A DNA stretch of 64,000 nucleotides from Emiliania huxleyi CCMP1516 (GCF_000372725.1 NW_005200535.1:40225-104224); one strand, 5' to 3'. Shown: positions 44,501-54,908, counted from the stretch's first letter. The notes: generated by a model not told the origin, from the letters alone. Numbers and translations are program-made.

Positions 44501-46636
44501 ATGCGGAGTGCGCGGTCTGTAACATTCTCGCACCCCACCCGGCGCGTCGAGAGGGCGCACGGACTCCGCTTGTGTTTGGCCGTCCTCCGCCGCACTCCCT
44601 TGTCGTCGCAGCCCCTCGTACTCACGCGGTGCTCTGGCTCTGCAGGCGATCGCCCTTCCCCCATATCTCCCCATATCTCCCCCATATCTCCCCCATATCT
44701 CCCCCATATCTCCCCCATATCTCCCCCCAGACGACCCGCCCTTCCCGCCCCGAGGTTGGCGTACTTAGCACGTAGGCACGCCAGGCTGCTGGTCCTCGTT
44801 CGCCGCGCCGCCCCCGACGGCCTGCTGCGAGAGGCGCGCCAGCTTGAGAGATGGGGAGAGATGGGGAGAGAGGGGGAGATGTGAGGGGCCTGCCAGCTGG
44901 AGTGTCCAACTTGAGTCAGTGTCAACGAACGAGTGCATTACTCAATATTCATGAATGGCCTGCTGCGAGCAGGTGCGCCTCTCCTCCCTCTCGCCGCTCT
45001 CGTGGTCGCCTCGCGGCTCGCTCCTCGTCGCCCTCCCCTCCGGCATGCTCGCCTTTGGCGCGACGCGTCGCCCGGCGGCACGCGGCGGCCGGCTGCGCGG
45101 GCTGCCGTTCGGGCGGGGCGGCGGGGGTGGCGGGGGCGGCGGGGGAGGCGGGGACGGCGGGGACTGTTTCGCCGCGGATGTGCTCGATGCGATGCGGTGG
45201 CGCGCTGAGGCGGGGCACGGCCTCGACGCAGAGCGGAGCTGTTAGCTGTTGATGAGTGGCGCGTCGCTCTCCATGCATAGGCGGGGTACGGCCTCGACGC
45301 GCAGAGCGCGCTGCGGCTCTTCGAGGAGCGAGGCGCCGCCGCGGCCGTCACTTCGCCGAGGGAGCGGCGAGAGCTCTACGAGGCGTGGCGGTTCGTCCAC
45401 TCCGCGGCGTCGCAGGCGTCGGTGCCGGGCGCGCCGCCGCTGCTGTGCGGGTTCGCGCAGTTGCTCGCGGACAGCGCCCCCGCGGTGGCCGCCGAGTGCT
45501 CCTCCTCGCTGCTCCGTTTCGAGTCCTCCGCGCGCAACGCCATCCTGCGCTGCTGCGGCTGGCCGGTGATGCGCGACCCCGAGGCGCCGGAGGAGGCGCC
45601 CGCGCACATCTTGCTCCCTGGACAATGTCCGAGACGTTTCCCGGAGCCTTTCTTGCAGGCGCTGGAGGAGGCGCTCACCGCGTACGAGGCGGCGCTGCAG
45701 TTCGAGCGGGCGGCGCTCGTCGCCCTCTTCCACGCCGGCGCGTGCGAGTCGTACCGCGAGCTCGAGCGCGCCGTCAAGGCCCACGCACGCACGCACGCGC
45801 ACACGCACAGAGAGACACACACGACACACACACACACCCCGCTCGCCCACGCGCACCGGGCCTTGCACTCTGAATGCCGTGGGGCTGCTGTCTGCGTCTA
45901 GACGTGGAGACGCGAGGGTCGCCCCCCCTTCCCCCTCTACCTTGTGTGTGTGGAGAACTGGACCTTGCCTTGCCTCTCAAGGCGCTGGAGCGGGGCGGCG
46001 CCCACCCGGGCTTGCCACCCCGCCGGGCCGTCGACCTGAGGATGATCGCGATGGCGCGCTCGCCGTCATGCCGCGCACCACCCCGCTCGTCGAAAGTCAA
46101 TGACTCGCGATCTATTCCTAGGCGCGATATGGGGAGATGTGGGGAGATGTGGGGAGATGTGGGGAGATTCATTCCTTCGCCAAGACTTGCTGCGGTCTCT
46201 CCGGCCCACTCTCAACCCTCAATGCTCGCCTACCCTGAGTTACCAGGTGCTGGCGGGCTTCCAGACGCGATCCGTGCTCTGGTCCGCGACGGTGCAGTCG
46301 ACCGCCCGCCGCGTCGCCTCGCCGCACTTGCGCCTGCTGCTCGCCACCCTCTGTCTCTGCACCGAGGCCGAGCAAGAGCCGCGCGAGACGCCCGCCGGCG
46401 GCCTCGACGGTCTCGGCGAGCTGCTCGACGCGCTGTTTGCGGACCCGCCCCTGGCTGGCGCCGCTCCAGCCGCTCCAGCCACCGCTGCCGCCACTGCCGC
46501 CGTCGCCACTGCCCTCTCCGCCCCTCTCCCCGTTTCTTCGCCCGCCGGCCTATCCGCCGAGGCCTCTCGTGGCGCTTCGAGCAGAGGTGCGGGCGCGGGA
46601 GCAAGCGGGGCGCGTGTCGAGGGCGGCGGCGAGGGT

Positions 46637-46669
<33 letters not shown>

Positions 46670-47958
46670 GGCGGCGAGGCGGCGCTCTCACTAGCAGACT
46701 CGACCGCCTTTGCCTGCCGTTTTCTCTCCGACGAGAGGCGACGCGCCCTAGATGTGGAGACCCGTGAAAACGAGCTCCGACTCCAATTAGCACCCGAGAG
46801 GAGTCGCAGTGGTGTCAACGGTGGACACGAGTGGCGGCAGTAGTGGTGGAAAGGCGGCGCGCAATGGCGGCGGCAATGGTGACAGCAGGTGGCGGCAGGT
46901 GGCGGTTGCAAATGATGGCAGCTGTTAGCAGTGGGGTGTGGTGGTCGACTAGACACGGCAAGATTGCTTGTGCTGGACTCGCCAGAACCCTGATGCAATC
47001 GGCGATTCGCCGTAGGCTCGGCACGCTCTTCGCCTCGGCCGCCGCCCGCTCCGAGGCGCGTGGCGGGCTCGGCGGGCTCAAAACAAGAAAACGAGGCGGG
47101 CTCACGCCGCACGCGGGGGTTGTGAACAGGCACGCGGCTGGCTGGGCGGGCTCTGCTTCTGTGGGCTGGGCGAGCACGCGTTCCCGCTGCTCCAGTCGTA
47201 CATCGACCGCAGCTCGGACGTGCAGACCGCCGCGGCGCTGCTGCTCTCCGCGCCGAAGGGCGTCCTCTCCCTCCCGCTGCCGCGCCACTGGCTCGACACG
47301 TACCGACGAATGCTCAACCGGTGGCAGCTCTACCACGCCCGCTGCCGGCTCGACATTGCCGCCGCGCGCGCGCGCAGCGCCGAGGGCGAGCCGACGCGCC
47401 CGCCGAGGGCCGGCCAAGCCACGTCCAGGGCGCTGTTCACGCGTGTCCGTCCCGTGAGCAGGCGAGCGGAGGGTCGGAGAGCCGGCGAGCCAGGTGTTCG
47501 CGCGTTGTGCGTTTTGCAACGCGTCGCTCCAGACGGGAGGCGGGCAGGCCGCCCGCGCCGCCCCGAAGCGCGGCGGCGGAATTGCACCGGGCCCGGCGGC
47601 GGCGCGGCTAGCGGCGCGCGCGTCTGCGTGCCCGGCCTGCAAGAAGGCGCTGCCGAGGTGCGCGCTCTGCCTCGGCCACCTCGGCTGCCCGAACCCCGCC
47701 GACCTGCCCGAGGCGGGCTCGGCCGCGCCACTGCCCGCGGCAGCGGAGGACGCGGATGGCACCGCGCCGAGCTCAGGTCTGGGCCGGTGGATGGTCTGGT
47801 GCCAGAGCTGCCGGCACGGCGGGCACGCGCTGCATGTGGAGCAGTGGTTCGCGCGCCACACCGTCTGCCCGGTTGCCGGGTGCGACTGCCAGTGCGCGCT
47901 GCTCGACGCGGGGATGCTAGGGAGGGCCGGAAGGCAGGCCGAGCCGGGCAAAGAGTAG
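41563..47958 (+). CDS. MIOS: MIOS (WDR mio), GATOR2 complex subunit
   Basis: MIOS scaffolds GATOR2, which opposes GATOR1 and so promotes amino-acid activation of TORC1 at the lysosome/vacuole. From ATG 41563: KPTLLWSPHAAGQFAIGTSDKLSIY (first WD strand), QLTCATWSPRADQPLTIAIGTATG; after intron 1, VREFVPRQQRVCFSLAWNP...LIAAGLDRDRRDYGVLVWDVE; later AASWLPLSPHSLLVGTSFRWLRLFDAR, GVVFDSFDPHRLLTFSD, GWDLRRLAHGSPLFTLS, GLCLWDI, ATFAFHPTEHAR, LSPLSWSPRGSLLVAL. The middle helical solenoid includes LEEALTAYEAALQFERAALVALFHAG and AFACRFLSDE; then LLQSYIDRSSDVQTAAALLL and the C-terminal zinc module CAFCNAS...CPACKKALPRCALC...WCQSCRHGGHALHVEQWF..HTVCPVAGCDCQC, stop 47958. At least 14 exons. Insertions of poly-Gly, poly-Gln and Pro/Ala make it longer than animal MIOS. 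Most introns lie between direct repeats of exon sequence. Confidence 0.9.
42161..42290 (+). repeat. MIOS intron 1: degenerate exon copy before the acceptor
   Basis: 42161-42210 resembles the start of the next exon (42246 onward): AGGTGCGCG...TGCCTCGGCAGCAGCGG versus AGGTGCGCG...TGCCTCGCCAGCAGCGC. The upstream copy has drifted and sits in the intron. Confidence 0.6.
42356..42517 (+). repeat. Twofold 71-bp tandem insertion in a MIOS WD repeat (family C)
   Basis: The exon word GCGTGCTCGTGTGGGACGTG starts at 42356, 42427 and 42498, exactly 71 bp apart. Between copies lies TTCAGAGAGCAG plus a family-C core CTGTGAACAGCGTCTCTTCA...GTGAACAG. Removing both 71-bp units restores RDYGVLVWDVERD. Confidence 0.9.
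42620..42733 (+). repeat. 39-bp perfect direct repeat flanking a 36-bp insert (MIOS)
   Basis: 42620-42658 equals 42695-42733. The insert carries an in-frame TGA and ends CATAG, so the roughly 75-bp unit must be spliced to keep the protein open. Confidence 0.9.
43294..43384 (+). repeat. 16-bp exon repeat flanking CTCCCGCAAT array (MIOS)
   Basis: GTGGGACCTGCGCCGG occurs at 43294-43309 and 43369-43384. The 59 bp between are five 10-bp CTCCCGCAAT units ending CGCAACAG. Precise removal restores GWDLRRLAHG. Confidence 0.9.
44167..44505 (+). repeat. Five copies of a 31-bp MIOS exon piece alternating with inverted CTCCCCATAT arrays
   Basis: The exon word for HPTEHARVDA occurs at 44167, 44253, 44321, 44407 and 44475. 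The arrays between copies alternate in orientation: CTCCCCATAT, then GGGGAGATAT, then CTCCCCATAT, then GGGGAGATAT. Neighbouring arrays could pair as hairpins. Confidence 0.9.
44598..44775 (+). mobile_element. Family-B introner-like element in MIOS
   Basis: Starts with GCAGCCCCTCGTACTCACGC, matching 2638 onward, carries an internal (CCCCATATCT)n expansion and ends CGAGGTTGGCGTACTTAGCA CGTAG directly at exon 44776 (the GCACGCCAGGCTGC end of the FHPTEHAR|LLVLV join). Same orientation as the gene. Confidence 0.7.
45210..45301 (+). repeat. About 21-bp exon repeat flanking a MIOS intron
   Basis: GCGGGGCACGGCCTCGACGC (45210-45230) and GCGGGGTACGGCCTCGACGC (45281-45300) bracket about 50 bp ending CCATGCATAG. 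The downstream copy encodes the conserved YGLDAQSALRL. Confidence 0.85.
45775..45983 (+). mobile_element. Family-A introner-like element in MIOS
   Basis: CAAGGC repeats at 45775-45780 and 45978-45983. The insert begins CCACGCACGCACG, has (CA)n, then GGGCCTTGCACTCTGAATGC...GACGTGGAGACGCGAGG...TGTGTGTGGAGAA, and ends TTGCCTTGCCTCTCAAG. A GC donor (AAG|GCCC) and AG acceptor restore ELERAVK|ALERGG. Confidence 0.85.
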
Positions 47959-48404
47959 AGTGTGGCCCGCTCAGCCTCGCGGGGGCTTCGGCGCGGCGAG
48001 GGGCGGATGCCATGTCCATGTACTCCATGCGGCCGTACATACGGGGTTTGGACCCTGAGTTGCAAAGGGGTTGTGCGCTGGGCCCTCCTGCTCGGCTCCA
48101 GCGAGTAGACAAGTCTTGTCATCAACAGAGAGTAGCTAGTTCCATTTCACTGAGTGGCACTTAATCTTGCACGGCCACATACGGCTCTACCGGCGCTGTG
48201 GCGGCTCGTGCCCCCGGCAGTAATGATGGTCATTAAAAAACCTATGTATTGGGGCTGCAGCAGACTGCTGCTGCGCATGGCATACAGGCGTTCGCCAGAC
48301 AGCGCAGAGGCTAGGCGACCGGGGAAGGACTAGCTCAAGGGCAACACAGCGTCGCAGGCTCCCACGCCATCGGGCCCGCCGTTCTCCATGGCGCGCCGTT
48401 CTCC

Positions 48405-48992
48405 ATGGCGGACGGGGCTGGTGCGCAAGCGCCGGCCACCGTCGTGCCGCCGGGGATGCGCAGCGGACCCTGGAATAGCTACGATCGCGCGCAACTGCAA
48501 GACGCGGTGATGGTCGCAAGGCTCGCAGGTGCGTCGCAGGTCAGGCTGATAAGGCCTGGCTACGCGACCATCGAGGTCGACGCACCTGAAGCACGAGAAG
48601 GCCGCGGGCGACCGCGAGTCTGTGCAGGCGGCGCGGGCCGCGGCTCGCAGGGCCAAAAAGGCCCGGCAGAAGAAGAACAAGGCGGAGAAGGCTGCGGCGG
48701 CGGCGGCTGCGAGCGAGGCCGAGCGTGCGGGCTACCCGTACGCGCAGCTGCGCGAGAACGCCATGTTCGTGATGGAGGGCCTGGAGGCTGCGGCGCAGGC
48801 GGCGCGCATCCCCTGCCCACCGGGTCCAAGATTCAGGTCGCCTACTCGCTCCCTCCCGAGGGGGGAAGCGGGTTCGGCGACATGGTGTACGCCACGGTCC
48901 CTATGGGCTCCGTGGCGACGAAGGTTGCCCGGGACTGGCTCGCTAGCGAGCTCTACGAGCCGTTCCGGCGAGGCAAAATTGATGCGGCCTAA
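48405..48992 (+). pseudogene. Hypothetical Lys/Ala-rich coding sequence with two offsetting frame changes
   Basis: Starts MADGAGAQAPATVVPPGMRSG; the frame runs to about 48580 (VRLIRPGYATIEVDA). The sensible frame then shifts by one (KHEKAAGDRESVQAARAAARRAKKARQKKNKAEKAAA...LRENAMFVMEGLEAAAQAARI) and returns at about 48820 (GSKIQVAYSLPPEGGSGFGD...VARDWLASELYEPFRRGKIDAA, stop 48992). Shifts of opposite sign suggest two indels in a once-open gene, or assembly error. Family unknown; the basic coiled middle and globular ends resemble a structural or nucleic-acid-binding protein. Confidence 0.4.
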
Positions 48993-49264
48993 GCGCGCGC
49001 GCCGCGGTGGCGGCGAAATATAGTATTATCTCAGAGGAATATAGTGTGAATGCCCGGGAACACCTTCTGCCCCCCCCTCCTGCGACCCCCCAGGCTAGAT
49101 GGAGTAGTCACAGATAAGCCGGATGAAGATTCTGCCCCACACAGCCCCTTACCCCTTCACCCTCGCCTCGCTGCTTGGTGTTTCTGAACACGTAGACGAC
49201 CACGCTGTGGGGATTGTGTGCGGGTTGTGTCTGGGAGGGAGGGAGTGGGGTGCAGGTTGCTCAC

Positions 49265-49405
49265 CCACGGCACCGGGCCGGTGCTTGCACTTTGAATGCC
49301 GTGGGGCTCCTGCCCGTGTCCCGGGCGTGGAGATGCGAGGGTCGCCCCCCCTTGCCCCACCACTTTGTGTGTGTGGAGACGTTTACCTTACCTTACCTTA
49401 CCAGC
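49265..49405 (+). mobile_element. Family-A introner-like element outside a recognised gene
   Basis: GTGCTTGCACTTTGAATGCC, GGCGTGGAGATGCGAGGGTC and TGTGTGTGGAGACGTTTACC, then ACCTTACCTTACC. The neighbourhood (49020-49790) has no clear exon on the + strand, so this may be intergenic or in an unrecognised gene. Confidence 0.7.
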
Positions 49406-49799
49406 CGTTGGCGCGCAGAACGAGTCTGCGGCCCCCGGTTGGGACGAGTGCGCGACGCGGACGAACCGCTCAATGTGGCCGGTAGCTCGCGCTGCCGGCG
49501 GGGTTGGTTGCGTAGGGTGCCCACAGGGCCCCCAAAAAGAAAGGAAAAAAAGAAATGGGGAAGCCCCAGATCGCAGAGCCGGCAGAAAAAAATCTAATAA
49601 TGGGCTCCAAGTGAGAAAAAAACTGCACTCCAACTGCTCCAAGTGCTCCGCTCACACTTATGACAACCCCCAATACCCCAATCCTCACAGAAGCTTGTAC
49701 ATGTGGGTGCATTCTCTCCTACTCAGCGCCCGTTTCCTGTGCGCGCCGCGCCGCGGCCCGCCTTCTCGCTTCTGTAACCGCCGGGCGATGGTCTGAGAG

Positions 49800-51217
49800 T
49801 CAAGAGGATGCAGGCCACGCCTCAACCTTCTTGGGCAGCAGCTGGTTCGACAGGTCCTCTCCGTGGCCTAGGCAGCCGTCCTCGCCCTTGCCCCAGGCAA
49901 AGACAGCCCCGTCGGCGGTGAGGGTGAGGCTGTGCATGCCTCCAGCCGACACAGCGATGACGCGCCGCCCCACAAAGGCCTCGACCTTCGTGGGCAGCAG
50001 CTGGTCCTGCTCGTCGCCGTGGCCCAGTTTGCCAAAGAGTCCACTGCCCCAGCTCCAGACGGCGCCGTCGGCGGTGATGGCGAGGCTGTGCGCGAGTCCA
50101 GCCGACACAACGACAACGCGCTGCCCCGCCAATGCCTCGACCTTTTGTGGCAGCAGCTGGTTCTGCTCGTCGCCGTGGCCCAACTGGCCGTTCACTCCTC
50201 CGCCCCAGCTCCAGACACTGCCGTCGGCAGTGAGGGTGAGGCTGTGGAAATCTCCAGCCGACACAGCGACGACGTGCTGCTCAGCAAAGGCCTCGACCTT
50301 CTTCGGCAGCAGCTGCTGGTGCTGCTCGTCGCCGTGGCCATGCTGGCTTCCACGGCCCCAGCTCCAGACAGAGCCGTCGGCGGTGATGGCGAGGCTGTGC
50401 ATGCCTCCAGCCGACACGGCGATGACGCGCTGGCCCGCCAAGGCCTCGACCTTCTTTGGCTGAAGCTGCCGCTCCTCGTCGCCGTGGCCCAGCTTGCCAA
50501 AGACTCCACCGCCCCAGCTCCAGACGGCGCCGTCGGTGGAAAGGGCGAGGCTGTGCGCGAATCCAGCCGACACAACGGCGACGCGCCGCCCTGCGAAGGC
50601 CTCGATCTTCTTAGGCAGCAGCTGGAACTGCTGGTCGCCGTGGCCCAGCTTGCCAGCATGTCCTTCGCCCCAGCTCCAGACACAGCCATCAGCGGCGAGG
50701 GCGAGGCTGTGCTGCGCTGCAGCCGACACGCTCACGGCGCGCTCGCCGCCCAGCGCCGACGGGAGGAGGGTCGGCGTGCTGAGCCGCGTCACGCCCTCGC
50801 CGTGCCCGAGCAACTCGGGATTATAAGACGGCGCTGAGCCGCACGTCGAGAGCCGCCCCTCGCCGTCGATGAAGAGGCTGTGCTGACGATCTGCCGCCGC
50901 CCTCGCCGGCGGGTTGGCCTCGCACAGCAGCGCCGAATAGCACAGCCATCGCACGGCGCAGCTCTCGCCCTCTGGCTGCGCCGGCAGCCGCGCTCTCGCG
51001 CCCATAAGCGGATGCCCTCTACCGCTAGCGAGGCGTGGAAGAGGAGCGAGACGGCCGCGGCGCGAGCGATGTCGGCGGGGTCGCAGCGAGAGAGGGCGCG
51101 CGCGAGGAGCTCCGTGGGGAGCTCGAGGAGGCTTATGGGCGGCGGCGTGGCTGGCGAGGGAGCGGTGGCGGAGGCCGAGGCGAGGCGGCGCGAGCGGCGG
51201 CGCGACAAATTGGACAT
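49800..51217 (-). CDS. F-box protein with RCC1-type beta-propeller
   Basis: ATG at 51217. N-terminal F-box: SLLELPTELLARALSRCDPADIARAAAVSLLFHASL, then RLWARERG. Near 50995 the frame slips by one and continues LPAQPEGESCAVRWLCYSALL, then QHSLFIDGEGRLSTCG and RCC1 repeats of about 50 residues (VSAGGMHSLAITADGSVWSWG...LGHGDEQ..LLPKKVEAFAG), about seven in all, stop at 49800. F-box proteins link targets to SCF ubiquitin ligases; RCC1 propellers bind proteins or chromatin. The repeats are very similar to each other at DNA level, implying recent amplification. The frame slip is either a sequencing error or a real defect. A decayed partial copy lies at 60243-60530. Confidence 0.75.
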
Positions 51218-51223
51218 CGCCAG

Positions 51224-53210
51224 GAAAAGAATTTTACCTCCACGAAGAAAAAGAATTCACATGAAAATACCGCAGCTTGTTAAGGATTTTCTCGGAATTA
51301 CTGTGTGATGCGCTAGCCGTGAATCGTGTCGTGCGCCCAACTTTTGTTCTAAAATTCTTTTCCCTCGCAGGAGTCGCTTAGGCGGCTCCCGTGGTGTACC
51401 TGCGTTAGTGCCAGTAAAAGAAAAAAGAAAGAAAACAGACACGCCAAACGAGGGATGGGACGAGGACAGGGTCCCCACCTGCACGAGCAGGATTTTGGAA
51501 GGACGATCAGGGGGACAGGTGGGGCTCTCCCGCACGTTGTTTTGTTTGGCTCTCCTGCTCCTGACAAGGGACACGACAGGCTCGCAGCGCGGTGCGCGGT
51601 GGACTCCCACATCCACTGGCGGTCTCATCTCAGTCTAGCGACCTGCCTCCAGCTTGTCGCTGGCAGTCTCTCCTACCACAGGCACACTGACACAATTAGT
51701 GCCAGTAAAGAAAGAAAGAAAGAAAACACACAACCCAAGGGAGGGATGGGAGAACGGCACGCCGCCACCACACAGGGATTTTAAGGAGAGGAGAGTGTGA
51801 TGCGCTAGCCGTCGCCCACCCTGGGGAGTCTGCCTCTTCGTATCTCTTTTCGCAGTCTCTCGCCGCTTCTCGCTGCAACCTTCATGCCACCTCGCGGCCG
51901 TCCCACTCTCGTCGTTCTCTCCCTTGTCACTTCCTCCTCTGTTGCGTCGTTCTCTTCTGCCTCGTCCTGCGACGCCGCCGCCTGCCGGTCCCTTGTTCTC
52001 GCGGCTTCTTTCGCCTTTCGGCGCAACTCCGTCCTCCTCGCGGCGTATCCTGGCCCCTCGAGTCTATCGAGCTCCCCTCGCGCAAGGACCACATTTCTGA
52101 CTCCCACTCCGATCATTTGCCTCCAGGTCATGTTGTTGCTCAGGTCCACTCTCTCTTCGAACACTCGTGCCTCGACGGATGATGCCGGCGCTGGAGTCCC
52201 CTTCGGATGCATCGTGACATCTGACAACTGAATTTCCACTGGTTCGTCCTCCTCTGAGTCATCTTCCCCGTCCTCCTTCCGCTCGGCCCTTCGCTCGGTA
52301 CGTTCGGTGTGGCTCACCCTCCATGCCGTGAACAGGCGCTTTATCCACCCTATATTCTTCTCTCGTTCCTCTGCCCGTGCCTTGGTCTTGTCGTTGTTTC
52401 GCACCCATGTCTGTATGGCAATCGAGGCTGCCTTCCCCACTACCTGTAGTTCACTCGTCACCTCTCCCGCGAGCTCCCTTCTCTTTCTTTCGGGTATGGA
52501 GTCCGTGAGTGCGGGTAGCGTGCAGGCAATCACGGGTGCTATTTTGTCGTACTCCTCTTCGGCGAGCGCCCCAAATCTAGACCCTTTCGCCTTTAAGGAG
52601 GCTGCCCTCGCTCGTCTCAGGAATGTGGCGGTGTCTTTTGAGTCCGGCGCCTCCCGTTGAACTCTTGCTGTCGCCCTCGCTGTGTGTTCATCGAGCTTCC
52701 GCATGAAGTGACGCGCCTCTTCCTTATTTCCAGCGCAGCTGCCGCTCAGTATGTGCGCCAACGACGCCTGTGGTGGCTCACTGTCTTCTTGTTTCCAGTC
52801 GTCCCAGTCTTTTCCCCGCGTCTCCTCCTTGCCTCGCGCGCCTCTTTTGAGAGAGAGAGAGAGAGAGAGATTGTTGTTTGTGTTTTGTCGCTCTTTTGCG
52901 ACCTCATCCCTAGCCGCTTTGCACGCTCTGCATCCCCAGAACGCACTTCTCGTGGCGGGGCCCCTCATTCCCCGTTTCTTTTCCCCCTCTAGAATACGCC
53001 TGTGGTGTGCCCCATGTGGCACCCCGACCTGTTGTTTGTCTCGCCTGGCCCCCAAGATCGTTTTGGTCGTCACATTGTGATCCCCGACGTCGTCAAATGT
53101 CGCCCGCCTGTCCTTCCCCCCGTTCTCGTCTGGTAATCTCATCTTATTATCCCATAGTGCCAGTGCGCCCTGCAAATTTCGCTGGATGAATTCTTTTTGC
53201 GATGCGCCTA
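51224..53210. mobile_element. Putative mobile element, bounded by GAATTCTTTTT words
   Basis: Left side has AAAAGAATTTTACC (51228) and AAAAAGAATTCAC (51246); right side GATGAATTCTTTTTGC (53187). Inside are the 115-bp repeat and one hairpin arm shared with 40.8-41.1 kb, plus a long minus-strand ORF. The combination of shared ends and an ORF suggests an element; exact boundaries and target duplication were not found. Confidence 0.45.
51805..53142 (-). CDS. Long charged ORF in the putative element, unidentified
   Basis: From the ATG at 53142 (MRLPDENGGKDRRATFDD), 445 codons, uninterrupted. Sections include AFWGCRACKAARDEVAKER, a helical middle (EEARHFMRKLDEHTARATARVQRE, ATFLRRARAASLKAKGSRFG), LTDSIPERKRRELAGEVTSELQVVGKAASIAIQTWVRNND, an acidic stretch, then VDLSNNMTWRQMIGVGVRNVVLARGELDRLEG and a basic end. 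The residue mix is typical of a real protein and unlike neighbouring noise. A GA-repeat near 52850-52875 gives a SLSLSLSL run. The open frame extends upstream to 53253 without an ATG. Possibly Gag-like; no enzyme motif. Confidence 0.45.
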   Translation of the reverse strand: MRLPDENGGKDRRATFDDVGDHNVTTKTILGARRDKQQVGVPHGAHHRRILEGEKKRGMRGPATRSAFWGCRACKAARDEVAKERQNTNNNLSLSLSLKRGARGKEETRGKDWDDWKQEDSEPPQASLAHILSGSCAGNKEEARHFMRKLDEHTARATARVQREAPDSKDTATFLRRARAASLKAKGSRFGALAEEEYDKIAPVIACTLPALTDSIPERKRRELAGEVTSELQVVGKAASIAIQTWVRNNDKTKARAEEREKNIGWIKRLFTAWRVSHTERTERRAERKEDGEDDSEEDEPVEIQLSDVTMHPKGTPAPASSVEARVFEERVDLSNNMTWRQMIGVGVRNVVLARGELDRLEGPGYAARRTELRRKAKEAARTRDRQAAASQDEAEENDATEEEVTRERTTRVGRPRGGMKVAARSGERLRKEIRRGRLPRVGDG

Positions 53211-53273
53211 CTTTGGCCCGGAGGCGCGGTGCACCGCCTTGCCGCTGGTCCACCTGAAGCTGGGCCCGCTCCG

Positions 53274-54345
53274 ATGATCTCCTTCGGCGGAACCGCCGGA
53301 CCCTCGAGTAGCGGCGGCAAGAACTTTGGCGTCGAGCTGCCCTCGCTCGACTGGCAGGGCCTCAAGCGGACGTGCGAGCGGCTGAAGAGCTGCCTGCAAG
53401 GGCGTGGCGATGTTCCGGCTCCGGGTGGGCCGCCTCCACGGCCAGACTACCTGAGCAAGAAGCGGCTGCAGATGGAGGAGTTTATTGAGGCGCTGCGCCA
53501 CGAGATCTTTTACCAGTACAACGCCGCGCGCGCCGACCCGCAAGGCTACGCCGACACGACGCCCGGCGCGCGCTCACCGCAGAGCAGCGGAGGCTCATCG
53601 CAGGGGTGGGGGGAGAGCTCCGCGAGCCCTTCCTGTCACCGTAGGCTTGCCGCCGGCGGCCGCCGCACGGCTGAGAGCGAGGCAAGCGGTGCCGCCCTTT
53701 GCTGCCATCTCTGGCGAGCTGACAGGCGAGGCGATGAGGAAGGACTACGCCGAAGAATAGAAAAGAAATCACGCCTCGGGGGGAGCTGACAGGCGAGGCG
53801 ATGAAGAAGGTGGCGCGGCTGGGCTATGTCGAGGAGGAGCCGGACGAGAGACTCGGCGAGAAGCCGTACCTGCACTGCCTCGGCCGCGGGGGCAGGACCG
53901 ACCAGATGGACGAGATGCGGGACGTTGTCGCCAACGCGACTGCGGCGACCGCCGAGCTGCTGCTGGCTCCGCCTCGGGCTGTGAGCGGCGCCTGTTACAC
54001 GGCGGGCGGTGCGAGCAGGTGATCGCCGAGCTGCTGCTCGACGAGGACAAGCTGCCCGTCGCCTTTGACCCCTTCTTCACCGGCCTCGGCGTCGCCATCG
54101 GCCCCAACCGAAAACACGGCGCCGCACCTCGCACCTTCGTGGCGGACATGTCGGGGACGCGGCCCATGACATGTCGTGGGCGTGCCCATGCCGTAGGCAC
54201 CGTCACCTGCATCCACCTCGCGGAAGAGTGGGAGGACGACGACGACGTGCCAGACATCTTTGGCGTCGGAATGTGCCGCTGCTGCGTCTCGGGCAAGGGC
54301 ATCATCAAACTCGAGGTTGAGTTCGTGCCGTGCTCCGTCATGTGA
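53274..54345 (+). CDS. CAP-superfamily (SCP/PR-1-like) protein
   Basis: ATG 53274 (MISFGGTAGPSSSGGKN). MEEFIEALRHEIFYQYNAARADPQGYAD matches the CAP N-terminal helix (hN..RadP..YA). The rest is cut by short introns: TAEQRRLIAGVGGELREPFLSP (about 53575-53642, in another frame), LPPAAAARLRARQAVPPF...ELTGEAM, then KKVARLGYVEEEPDERLGEKPYLHCLGRG...DEMRDVVANA, and VIAELLLDEDKLPVAFDPFFTGLGVAIGPN...GTVTCIHLAEEWEDDDDVPD, ending PCSVM, stop 54345. A late F..hGvgva...G.vtci..a block fits CAP. No signal peptide, so it may be cytosolic. Two introns are flanked by exon repeats (53716-53743/53783-53810; 53950-53964/54025-54039). The frame change near 53560 is unexplained. Confidence 0.55.
53716..53810 (+). 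repeat. 28-bp exon repeat flanking a CAP-gene intron
   Basis: GAGCTGACAGGCGAGGCGAT... at 53716-53743 and 53783-53810, one mismatch in 28. The 39-bp insert contains an in-frame stop (GAATAG). Confidence 0.9.
53950..54039 (+). repeat. 15-bp exon repeat flanking a family-C-like insert
   Basis: CGCCGAGCTGCTGCT at 53950-53964 and 54025-54039; between them GCTGTGAGCGGCGCCTGTTA...GGTGCGAGCAGGTGAT, a diverged family-C core. Confidence 0.75.
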
Positions 54346-54908
54346 GCGGCCGGCGCAGGCGCTTTGTACAACGTAGAGGCCGGGCGGGCGCCGGCGCGGC
54401 CTCATTGCGCGGTTTACTGCTCAGGTTCCCGTCCCCCAGAGCACCGGAGCGCCGAGGTGCCAAGGGCCGCTGTATGTATGTATCGAAGGTGAAGAACAGC
54501 CATTAATAAAACAGCAGGTTGCGTTCGGACTGGACACTCCAACACAGATTGCGGTAACTCGGTATGCGGACGAAGACAGGGGCAGGGGCCGAGCGGGGGC
54601 TAAGCAGAGGGGCACTTTTTTGGAGAGTGCACGGTCTTTGGAGTGCGGACATCCAGGGCCAGGGAGCGATAGAAGCGCACCAGCGGGCCGGATGATCGCG
54701 GTATCGGGCTACGAGCAAGAGAGCCCTGACAACCCTGGTGCGTGCGCGGTGCGGGTGGCAGCGGGTTTAGATTTGTGTGTATCGCGCGCCTTGCGGGCGG
54801 GGGGGGGGAGGGGGTGGTCGGTGGAGGGGGAAGGTGGCTCTTTTCGCCGCCATCGCCAAGAAGCAGCTCCGGGCGAAGACCACTGGGTAAGATTTGTTTT
54901 TTACACAC

